A stretch of DNA of 5,976 nucleotides. Origin: Candidatus Zhuqueibacterota bacterium. Lineage in GTDB: Bacteria; KSB1; UBA2214. The stretch lies in the NCBI GenBank assembly GCA_022706175.1, contig JAKJDB010000188.1:1-5976 (forward strand), given 5' to 3'. Below, one piece after another: positions 1 to 5,310 of this stretch. The translations under genes and the position numbers were made by a program. Each line of letters begins with the position of its first letter. The first letter of the stretch is position 1. The notes below the pieces were generated by a model. The model was not told where the DNA came from. It did no database searches and was given only the letters and a program-made list of their open reading frames with translations.

Positions 1-1405
1 CGCCGGCCGGAGGAGGCGCGGAAGGAGTCTGCGTCTGGCTCAAGGAAGAGGTTTGATTGCGAAAACCGCTGTTCATGTTGTTGCGCTCGGCCATGCGCTG
101 TTTCATCCGTTCGCTGGATTCTTTGGCTCTGGAAAAGAACGCGTAAACGACCTCATCCCCCTCTTGCAATCCCTCAAGCACCTCGGTGTAATCATAATTG
201 CTGACGCCGGTTTTAATCATACGCGGCCGAAAGCCCTCTCCGGTTTTGAGAATGACGCCTCTGCGCAAGGTGACTTCTTGTGTTTCTTCACGGTCTGACG
301 GCGGCGTGCCCTCGGCCGCGCCTGCACCGGGCCGCATGCCGGATCCGGGTCCGCGTCCCATGCGGCCTTCGCCGCCCGGCCCGCGACGGCGGCCGGCCGC
401 TTCGCTGCCTCCAGGGCGCCCTGTCTCCCCCTGACCGCCGCCCATGGCGATCCGCACTTTTTGCATCTCACTGAACAGTTCCTTATCGGTCATCAGCGCC
501 TCATTGGACACCAGCAGCACGTTTCTCTTGTCGGCGACCAGAATATCCACCGTGGCGTTCATCCCGGCTTTTAGGCGACCGCCGGCATTGTCCACCAGGA
601 TGGTGACCTCAAAAGTGGTGACGTTCTGCACCACCGAGGATTGAGCAGCAATGCGTAAAACTTGTCCTTGAAAGGTTTTATCCGGGTAGGCATCTGCCAC
701 AACTTTGGCTTTCATGCCGGGAGCGATTTTACCGATATCCACCTCATCCACATCCGCTTTAACATACACTTCGCGCATGTCCGCCACCGTGGCGATCAGA
801 GTGCCGCCGGAGACGCTAGAGATCCCGGATGAGATGATCTGGCCTACCTCGACATCCTTGGTCAGGATGATTCCGTTGATCGGTGAGCGCACGATGGTCT
901 CCTTCAGGCGAATGTCGCTGTTATCGACATCGATGCGCGAACGAACCAACTGCGCCTGAGCTTCCACCACCGCCAGCTTGGCAATATCGAATTCAGAGTT
1001 TGAGATCAACCCCTTGTTGAACAGTTCCTGCTTGCGCGTCAGTTCACTCTGTTTCTGCTTCAGGTTCGCTTCCGCCACCTCCAGATTGGCCACGGCCTGG
1101 TCATAGTTGTTTTTCGTGTCCTTCTGATCCAACCGGGCGATGAGATCGCCGATCTTTACCTGGTCCGACTCGTTGATCTTGAGCTCTTCTATCAATCCGC
1201 TGGCCTTTGATTTGATCTCCACCTTGTTGATCGGTTCGATGGTGCCGGTGGCCGTGACAATGACGGTCAGATCGCCCCTGTGAATGGTCTCTGATTGTGG
1301 AACGTACACGCTGGATGCGGCACTGGGCCGACTGGGCCGAAAAAGAAAATAGGCCGCCATTGCAAGGGCGACGATCGCCGCTGCCCCATAATACCATTTT
1401 TTCAT
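1..1405 (-). CDS. HlyD/MacA-type periplasmic adaptor of a tripartite efflux pump (3' end beyond window)
   Basis: This protein bridges an inner-membrane transporter (RND or MacB-type ABC) to an outer-membrane channel. The frame is open from the ATG at 1405 to the left edge, giving 468 residues with no stop. Seen in order: an N-terminal membrane anchor (about 6-23, no lipobox); a first lipoyl half near 42-95 (VTATGTIEP, then DQVKIGDLIARLD); a short coiled-coil hairpin (about 98-165); a second lipoyl half (VRSPINGIILTKDVEVGQII, 172-191); a beta-barrel (about 203-295, including DIGKIAPGMKA); and a membrane-proximal domain. That last domain is interrupted by a Gly/Arg/Met-rich stretch at about 321-366, then resumes to YDYTEVLEGLQEGDEVV. 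A charged and then Ser/Thr/Gln/Pro-rich tail follows (about 426-468). An AGGAG lies 10 bases before the ATG. It is the fourth gene of the sigma/anti-sigma operon, 44 bases after the Spy-like gene. The family call is firm. Whether the partner is RND or MacB type cannot be seen; the short hairpin and gene order favour MacA-like. Confidence 0.93.
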   Translation of the reverse strand, partial: MKKWYYGAAAIVALAMAAYFLFRPSRPSAASSVYVPQSETIHRGDLTVIVTATGTIEPINKVEIKSKASGLIEELKINESDQVKIGDLIARLDQKDTKNNYDQAVANLEVAEANLKQKQSELTRKQELFNKGLISNSEFDIAKLAVVEAQAQLVRSRIDVDNSDIRLKETIVRSPINGIILTKDVEVGQIISSGISSVSGGTLIATVADMREVYVKADVDEVDIGKIAPGMKAKVVADAYPDKTFQGQVLRIAAQSSVVQNVTTFEVTILVDNAGGRLKAGMNATVDILVADKRNVLLVSNEALMTDKELFSEMQKVRIAMGGGQGETGRPGGSEAAGRRRGPGGEGRMGRGPGSGMRPGAGAAEGTPPSDREETQEVTLRRGVILKTGEGFRPRMIKTGVSNYDYTEVLEGLQEGDEVVYAFFSRAKESSERMKQRMAERNNMNSGFRNQTSSLSQTQTPSAPPPAG

Positions 1406-1449
1406 GAACAGAGCACTCCTGATTGAATGTAAGAGGAATCCGAACGGCG

Positions 1450-1812
1450 TTACCCTCTGGGTCTGTCCCGTTTGGTTATTTTTTCGAATTTTTCCCGCTG
1501 ATCCGCATCAAGCACTTTTTTAAACTCTTGCTGAAATTCTTCCTGAATGCGGCGGAACTGCGGACCGGTCGTCTTGCGCAAGGAATCGTGTTTGGCTTTG
1601 GTCGCTTCCAGGAGAATGCGCAGCTGTTCTTTCTGCACGTCGTTCAGTTGCAGGTCTACGGACAACCGTCCAAAGAAATCGTGCGGCCGTCTCCGTTCAA
1701 AGGGCGGGCGGTTGTGATCATCAAGCAGATACCGGTCGATGACGACGCCGAGCAGAATTCCCACCAACAGCACCATGCACAGACTGGCGATCGCCGTACG
1801 TTTCGAGTTCAT
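1450..1812 (-). CDS. Membrane-anchored Spy/CpxP-like periplasmic stress or metal-sensor protein
   Basis: A 120-residue protein with an uncleaved-looking N-terminal membrane segment (about 8-25) followed by a basic/proline-rich linker (34-45) and a helical, highly charged periplasmic part. Two LTxxQ-like motifs are visible, LNDVQ at 56-60 and LDADQ at 101-105, spaced as in the Spy/CpxP/ZraP and 'periplasmic heavy-metal sensor' families, whose members are chaperones or modulators of envelope-stress signalling. The metal-binding His pattern of CnrX is not evident: the only histidines are H33, H44 and H75, and the only Cys (C12) lies in the membrane segment. A general stress or chaperone role is therefore as likely as metal sensing. 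The ATG overlaps the anti-sigma stop (ATGA, 4 bases), implying translational coupling, and a GGAGG sits 9 bases upstream. Its place between an anti-sigma gene and an efflux adaptor resembles cnr-type sensor operons in logic, though not in detail. Confidence 0.8.
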   Translation of the reverse strand: MNSKRTAIASLCMVLLVGILLGVVIDRYLLDDHNRPPFERRRPHDFFGRLSVDLQLNDVQKEQLRILLEATKAKHDSLRKTTGPQFRRIQEEFQQEFKKVLDADQREKFEKITKRDRPRG

Positions 1813-2285
1813 TGAGAGAATCCTCCGAATTGGCTGGAAGGTTGCGCAAGGGCGAACTGCAGCACTTGGTCCATATCGCCGAGAGATTGAATGAGTTCGT
1901 TCTGACCGCTCAACAGTTCAGCCTCGGTCACCTGCACAGCGTTTTCCAGCGCCTGATCGTTTCTCGGCCAGGCGAGCAGCGCCACGAGGATCATTGTGGC
2001 CACAGCCGCCCAGCGCAGGAATGGATGCCACAGATGGTCCAGTTCGCTCCAGATCGTCTCTGCGCTTGCACGCCGATACCCGTCCAGGACCCGCGAGGCG
2101 AAATAGGGCGAAACCGCATAGGCCGGCTGCTGCCGTGTGATCGCTCTTACCTGCTGTAATTCAGCCAGAAGGTTCCGACAGTGGCGGCACACCTTCAGGT
2201 GCTGCTCCATAGCGGCTTTGTCAGCCGGGCCAAGTTCATCATCCAGCCAAGCCGACACGTTCACATCCTCATGAGCCTTTTTCAC
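1809..2285 (-). CDS. Zinc-binding (ZAS-type, zf-HC2) membrane anti-sigma factor
   Basis: A 158-residue anti-sigma factor expected to hold the ECF sigma encoded just upstream. The N-terminal domain carries the ZAS zinc site: H5, then H29-x3-C33-x2-C36 within HLKVCRHC, matching the ligand spacing of ChrR/RsrA-type proteins. A cytoplasmic linker (about 45-90) leads to a single membrane segment at about 92-106 (WAAVATMILVALLAW). A roughly 50-residue, acidic, Gln-rich C-terminal part follows that should be periplasmic if the N-terminus is cytoplasmic. The start is GTG at 2285, chosen because a perfect GGAGG lies 6 bases upstream inside the sigma gene and the zinc domain begins immediately after it. 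The gene overlaps the sigma gene by 17 bases and the Spy-like gene by 4. In this class the signal may be oxidation or loss of zinc, or regulated proteolysis through the membrane segment. The sequence does not say which applies here. Confidence 0.9.
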   Translation of the reverse strand: MKKAHEDVNVSAWLDDELGPADKAAMEQHLKVCRHCRNLLAELQQVRAITRQQPAYAVSPYFASRVLDGYRRASAETIWSELDHLWHPFLRWAAVATMILVALLAWPRNDQALENAVQVTEAELLSGQNELIQSLGDMDQVLQFALAQPSSQFGGFSQ

Positions 2286-2856
2286 GGTTTTCCTCCAGAT
2301 AAGGCTTTAACAGATTTGCTAATTCTTTGCGTGCCCGGAAAAGACGCGATTTGACTGTTCCCATGCGCCAGTGCAGCAGTTCCGCGATCTCCTCATAGCT
2401 GTATTCCTGCAGATCCCTGAGGACGATCACTCGGCGAAGGGATTCGGGCAATCTTTGCAAAGCGGCATGCAGTGCTCGGCTGCGTTCATCCTGGATCATC
2501 TGCTGCAGGGCGTTCTGTCCGGGATCCGCGTATTCGATCTCTGTGTTGTCCGAGGAATGCTTGAAAGGATGAATGATACTTCGCACTTTAACTTTGCGCA
2601 GATGATCGCGGCATTGGTTCAACGCGATGCGAAAGAGCCAGGACCTGAACGGAGCGCGGAATTCATATTTTCTTATGGCCAGAAAGGCGCGAATAAAAGT
2701 CTCCTGGGCGATGTCCTCAGCCGCTTCTCGATCGTTGATCAGCGAGAGAATAAAACCTTGAACCGCGCTTGCATGCAGGCTGATCAGTCTGGACATCGCC
2801 TGATGATCGCCCGCCTGGCTGGCTGTGATGATATCCTTGTCGTCTACGAATAGCAC
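2269..2856 (-). CDS. ECF-type RNA polymerase sigma factor (sigma-70 family, RpoE-like)
   Basis: A 195-residue sigma factor, normal length for the ECF class, containing only regions 2 and 4. Region 2 covers about 25-92, with the core-binding and -10-binding signatures DREAAEDIAQETFIRAF (42-58) and FRSWLFRIALNQCRDHLRK (70-88). A linker of about 45 residues follows. Region 4 covers about 132-185, beginning LPESLRRVIVLRDLQEYSYEE and ending in a helix-turn-helix with GTVKSRLFRARKEL (166-179) that should read the -35 element. The start is GTG at 2856, the only start codon near the beginning of the homologous region in this frame. A TGA lies four codons upstream, and a weak GAGAAG lies 5 bases before it. 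It heads the minus-strand operon and overlaps the anti-sigma gene by 17 bases, the usual arrangement for stoichiometric production. It probably transcribes its own operon from the GAAC-N16-CGT element just upstream. Confidence 0.95.
   Translation of the reverse strand: MLFVDDKDIITASQAGDHQAMSRLISLHASAVQGFILSLINDREAAEDIAQETFIRAFLAIRKYEFRAPFRSWLFRIALNQCRDHLRKVKVRSIIHPFKHSSDNTEIEYADPGQNALQQMIQDERSRALHAALQRLPESLRRVIVLRDLQEYSYEEIAELLHWRMGTVKSRLFRARKELANLLKPYLEENREKGS
2292..2296 (-). promoter_or_regulatory. Ribosome binding site of the anti-sigma gene, inside the sigma gene
   Basis: GGAGG on the minus strand, 6 bases before the GTG at 2285, lies in the last codons of the sigma gene. It supports the GTG start and the 17-base overlap, so translation of the two genes is probably coupled. 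Confidence 0.75.
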
Positions 2857-2882
2857 ACATTCTTCTCATATTATCATGAAAT

Positions 2883-2909
2883 TAAACGTATGGGATTCGA
2901 AAATGTTCT
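2883..2909 (-). promoter_or_regulatory. Candidate ECF-sigma promoter of the minus-strand operon
   Basis: Read on the minus strand, GAAC (2908-2905) is followed after exactly 16 bases by CGT (2888-2886). This matches the -35/-10 layout known for SigW- and RpoE-type ECF promoters (AAC-N16-CGT class). Transcription would begin about 20 bases before the sigma GTG, leaving just enough leader for the GAGAAG ribosome site. Autoregulation by the encoded sigma factor is inferred from position and layout only. Confidence 0.5.
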
Positions 2910-2952
2910 GGCCAAGCCGGATTATTTTTAGAGAGTTTGGCCTAAATAAATC

Positions 2953-2996
2953 TTGACAAATACGCCTTTGTTGGTTAATTTAATATAAATTATAAA
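2953..2996 (+). promoter_or_regulatory. Candidate sigma-70-type promoter(s) of the plus-strand operon
   Basis: A perfect -35 consensus TTGACA lies at 2953-2958; its best 17-base-spaced partner is only TAATTT (2976-2981). A second, overlapping pair is TTGTTG (2968-2973) with TATAAA (2991-2996) at 17-base spacing. Both lie in an A+T-rich tract unlike the surrounding coding DNA. Either would give a leader of about 165-185 bases before the ATG at 3171. Which pair is used cannot be decided from sequence. Confidence 0.45.
2976..2992. repeat. Short A+T-only inverted repeat in the promoter region
   Basis: TAATTTA (2976-2982) and TAAATTA (2986-2992) form perfect 7-base arms around a 3-base centre. 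It overlaps the possible -10 region of the plus-strand promoter, where an operator could sit, but the low base complexity makes chance symmetry quite possible. Confidence 0.35.
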
Positions 2997-3170
2997 TTAG
3001 GCGCAACAGTATTTGTTGTCCTTTGGTAAAGGGAATTTTCCTCGGCCGGGGCTGTTTTATCGGTTGTCGGTTTTTTGTGCTTTGAATCACGCTCATTGTC
3101 GGATCAAGCTCGTAATCTTCTTGGCTATGTGCCAGTTGAATGTTCACTCATTTAAAGGGAGGGCACTTTT

Positions 3171-4076
3171 ATGAAGTCCCACCGTATAGGGATGCTGGGC
3201 TTGTCGATGATTCTGCTGATGGCCGGATGGGTCTTTTCGCAGAATGTGCAGCAGGCGGTTGGCAGCAACGGCCTGGTGGATTGGTCTAACCAAATACTCA
3301 GAGCGACGGGGATCGGTTCGCCCAATCCCAATATGCCGGAGACCGCTCAACGAGCGGGAGCCATCGATGCGGCCAAAAAAACGGCATTGCGTAATCTGCT
3401 GGAAACGGTCAAAGGGATGACCCTTGATTCTGAAACCACGGTACGCAATTTTATGGTTGAGAACGACGTGATCAACACGCGTGTTTCCGGCATTGTCAGA
3501 AATTTCACCGTAGTGGACACCAAATACATGTCGACCGGCGACATCGAAGTGACCATCGAGATGCCCTTGTCCGGCGCGCTGAGCGACGCGCTGCTGCCGC
3601 CGCAGATGGGCGGCGCCACGCTGGCGCCGGCCGGCGGAGCGCTCTGTCCTTGTTGCGGTCAGCCGTGGCCTGCCGGCAAGCCTCTGCCCGCCGGAATGAG
3701 TGTGAACCAGCCGGCGCCGGTTCATTCCTCCGGCGGCGCTGTGACCGGACTGGTGATCGATACAAAAGGATTGGGGGTCCGGCCGGCCATGGCGCCCAAA
3801 GTGCTTGATGAGAACGGCCAGGAACTCTATGGCTCTAAATACGTCAGCCGTGAATGGGCGGTTCAAATCGGCATGGTTGGTTACGATAAAGACGTAAACC
3901 GTGCGCGCAGCAATGATCGCGTGGCCTCCAATCCCCTGGTGGTCAAGGCCCTCAAAGTTTCGGGGCCGAATAAATCCGATGTCGTTGTTTCAGCCGCTTC
4001 CGCCGAGGCTATTCGCGCGGCCGCAAACACGCATAATTTTCTCGATCAATGCAAGGTGATGTTCATCGTGGATTAA
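3171..4076 (+). CDS. Exported LPP20/FlgT-N-like two-domain periplasmic protein, function unknown
   Basis: A 301-residue secreted protein. The signal peptide covers about 1-24 (KSHR, then a hydrophobic core, with cleavage near VFSQ). There is no lipobox, so it is probably soluble in the periplasm. Residues about 56-142 resemble the LPP20/FlgT N-terminal domain: an alanine-rich helix AIDAAKKTALRNLLETVKG (64-82), then DSETTVRNFMVENDVI and strands ending GDIEVTIEMPL. A Pro/Gly/Ala-rich linker (about 143-190) contains an unexpected CPCCG at 159-163. The C-terminal domain (about 192-301) begins TGLVIDTKGLGVRPAMAPKV and continues with NGQELYGSKYVSREWAV and NPLVVKALKVSG. I recall this pattern from uncharacterised proteins that co-occur with LPP20 domains, but I cannot name a function. 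The ATG is supported by GGGAGGG 7 bases upstream. It is first in the plus-strand cluster, 20 bases before the TPR-SLH lipoprotein gene. Its N-domain is related to that of the gene at 5311. Confidence 0.85.
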   Translation: MKSHRIGMLGLSMILLMAGWVFSQNVQQAVGSNGLVDWSNQILRATGIGSPNPNMPETAQRAGAIDAAKKTALRNLLETVKGMTLDSETTVRNFMVENDVINTRVSGIVRNFTVVDTKYMSTGDIEVTIEMPLSGALSDALLPPQMGGATLAPAGGALCPCCGQPWPAGKPLPAGMSVNQPAPVHSSGGAVTGLVIDTKGLGVRPAMAPKVLDENGQELYGSKYVSREWAVQIGMVGYDKDVNRARSNDRVASNPLVVKALKVSGPNKSDVVVSAASAEAIRAAANTHNFLDQCKVMFIVD

Positions 4077-4096
4077 TTTTCTCAGGAGAGGGAATC

Positions 4097-5248
4097 ATGA
4101 AACGTTGTTTTGCCATCGTCCTTCTGTCCGGGCTGGTGATCGGTTTTACGGTGGGGTGCGGCCACAAAGCCGTCAAGGAGGAATCGGTGCTGGATACAGC
4201 GGACCATCATTACAGCCAGGGCATGCGAGAATATGAGCGTGGGCAGTACGCCACGGCGGTGGAAGAATTCCAGCGTGCCCTGTCTCTGAATCCTGATTAT
4301 GCCGAAGGATACGCCGGTCTGGCCCTGGTTTGGGCAGCCAAGGGTTCGTTCGATAAAGCCCACGAGTACGTCGCAAAGGCGCTGGATAAAAACGGCAAAT
4401 CATTGGACAGCCGAGTGGCGAAAGGCCGCATCCTGGTGATGGAACGAAAAGGTCAGGATTGGCTCGAAAACGCGGTCAAAGAATATGATCAAGCTGCAAA
4501 GCTCAATCCGTATTCGCCCAAGCCGCTCTATTTCAAGGGTGAAGCGTACAAGGCCGGTTACCAGTTTGCAGAAGCGGCCGCCGCATACAGCCGGGTAATC
4601 GCATTAAAGGGCGAGTACGCGGCCGAAGCGGATCAGGCCTGGGCCATGGTGCAAAAAGTTCAGCGGGCCGCACCGGGCACTAAACTCGGCGCGCGAATCG
4701 TCATGATCGACGAAATCGATCGGGCGGATGTGGCGGTGCTGTTCATCGAGGAATTGAAACTGCTCGAGCTGATCGATAAGAAAGCGAACAAGCCCTTTGA
4801 CACCGGTTTCAAAGCGCCTGGCGATCCGTCCAGCCCTCAAACCGCGCAAACCCTGCAGAACGGGGCGGTTCTCGACGTGGCAACGCACTGGGCGAAGAAT
4901 TGGATCATCGATATCGTCCAGGCGCATGGCATGGAGCTGTTTCCGGATCAAACGTTTCGTCCGGATGAAAAGATCACTCGCGCGGATTACGCCATGCTGC
5001 TGCAGAACATTCTTATCCTGGCGACCGGCGATGAGAATCTGGCCACCAAGTACATCGGTTCCGCATCGCGGTTTCCGGACGTGAACGCCAGCCACTATGC
5101 GTATAATGCGGTCTGCCTGATGGTGGATCGCGGCATCATGCAGGCCGACAAGTTGAGCGGTGCTTTTCATCTCAACGATCCAGTCTCCGGCGCTGATGCG
5201 CTGCTGATCATCCGTGATCTGCAAAATGCCTTGAAAATGGCTTTTTAG
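4097..5248 (+). CDS. Lipoprotein with TPR repeats and C-terminal SLH-like modules
   Basis: A 383-residue envelope protein. The N-terminus (MKRCFAIVLL, hydrophobic core, then TVGC at 18-21) is a lipoprotein signal with C21 as the likely lipidated residue; the -3 Thr is slightly atypical. TPR-like helix pairs cover about 35-175, for example AVEEFQRALSLNPDYAEGYAGLA (54-76) and AVKEYDQAAKLNPYSPKPLYFKGEAYKAG (126-154), a protein-docking scaffold. From about 200 on are SLH-like pieces: IDRADVAVLFIEEL (207-220), a full module at about 259-306 (HWAKNWI, then DQTFRPDEKITRAD), and a more degenerate one at about 326-376 (FPDVNASHYAYNAV, ending VSGADALLIIRDL). SLH modules bind cell-wall polymers, so the protein may link the membrane to peptidoglycan. 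The start at 4097 is preferred over an in-frame upstream codon at 4049 because it begins the lipoprotein signal and follows AGGAG by 8 bases; the 4049 start would overlap the preceding gene. Confidence 0.88.
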   Translation: MKRCFAIVLLSGLVIGFTVGCGHKAVKEESVLDTADHHYSQGMREYERGQYATAVEEFQRALSLNPDYAEGYAGLALVWAAKGSFDKAHEYVAKALDKNGKSLDSRVAKGRILVMERKGQDWLENAVKEYDQAAKLNPYSPKPLYFKGEAYKAGYQFAEAAAAYSRVIALKGEYAAEADQAWAMVQKVQRAAPGTKLGARIVMIDEIDRADVAVLFIEELKLLELIDKKANKPFDTGFKAPGDPSSPQTAQTLQNGAVLDVATHWAKNWIIDIVQAHGMELFPDQTFRPDEKITRADYAMLLQNILILATGDENLATKYIGSASRFPDVNASHYAYNAVCLMVDRGIMQADKLSGAFHLNDPVSGADALLIIRDLQNALKMAF

Positions 5249-5300
5249 CCGGGCCGGCCGGCGCCGTGCCCCGATCCAACCGCTGGAGGGATCTAACAAC

Positions 5301-5304
5301 GGAG
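5301..5304 (+). promoter_or_regulatory. Ribosome binding site supporting a TTG start
   Basis: GGAG followed after 6 bases by TTG at 5311. It decides the start of the last gene, because the resulting N-terminus is a complete signal peptide, whereas the next in-frame ATG (5353) would remove most of it. Confidence 0.6.
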
Positions 5305-5310
5305 CGCATT

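Larger units (their letters stand above)
2857..3170. other. Divergent intergenic regulatory region, no gene
   Basis: This 314-base stretch separates the two divergent operons. No convincing ORF is present. It contains an ECF-like promoter reading left (about 2886-2908), a block of A+T-rich sequence (about 2941-3000) with TTGACA and TATAAA boxes reading right, and a long leader (about 3000-3170) ahead of the first plus-strand gene. That leader carries several short potential hairpins and ends in a strong ribosome binding site (GGGAGGG at about 3157-3163, 7 bases before the ATG). A weak inverted repeat GGCCAA/TTGGCC (2910-2915 and 2937-2942, 21-base loop) lies between the two promoters. I do not recognise a known riboswitch or small RNA. 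Confidence 0.7.

Noticed and set aside
53..474. Several short open frames on both strands in the leftmost part
   Set aside because: They are shadows of the efflux adaptor, whose real frame is open from 1405 to the left edge. They arise in the GC-rich Gly/Arg stretch.
2371..2853. 160-codon open frame on the plus strand, opposite the sigma gene
   Set aside because: It mirrors an unmistakable ECF sigma factor, and its translation shows no family features.
2997..3170. Known riboswitch, such as a cyclic-di-GMP type, in the long leader
   Set aside because: I could not find the conserved core sequences or paired elements of any class I know; only short weak hairpins are seen.
3144..3866. 240-codon open frame on the minus strand, opposite the LPP20-like gene
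   Set aside because: It lies wholly across a well-supported plus-strand gene with signal peptide and conserved motifs. Its translation is rich in Arg/His/Gln with no recognisable domain, typical of a shadow frame.
4049..4096. Upstream in-frame start of the TPR-SLH gene
   Set aside because: It would overlap the preceding gene by 28 bases and place 16 polar residues before a complete lipoprotein signal. The ATG at 4097 has its own ribosome site.
5249..5275. GC-rich palindrome (GGCCGGCC at 5252-5259) as an intrinsic terminator
   Set aside because: The stem is short and imperfect beyond the 8-base core, and no T-run follows. The downstream gene is on the same strand with related content.
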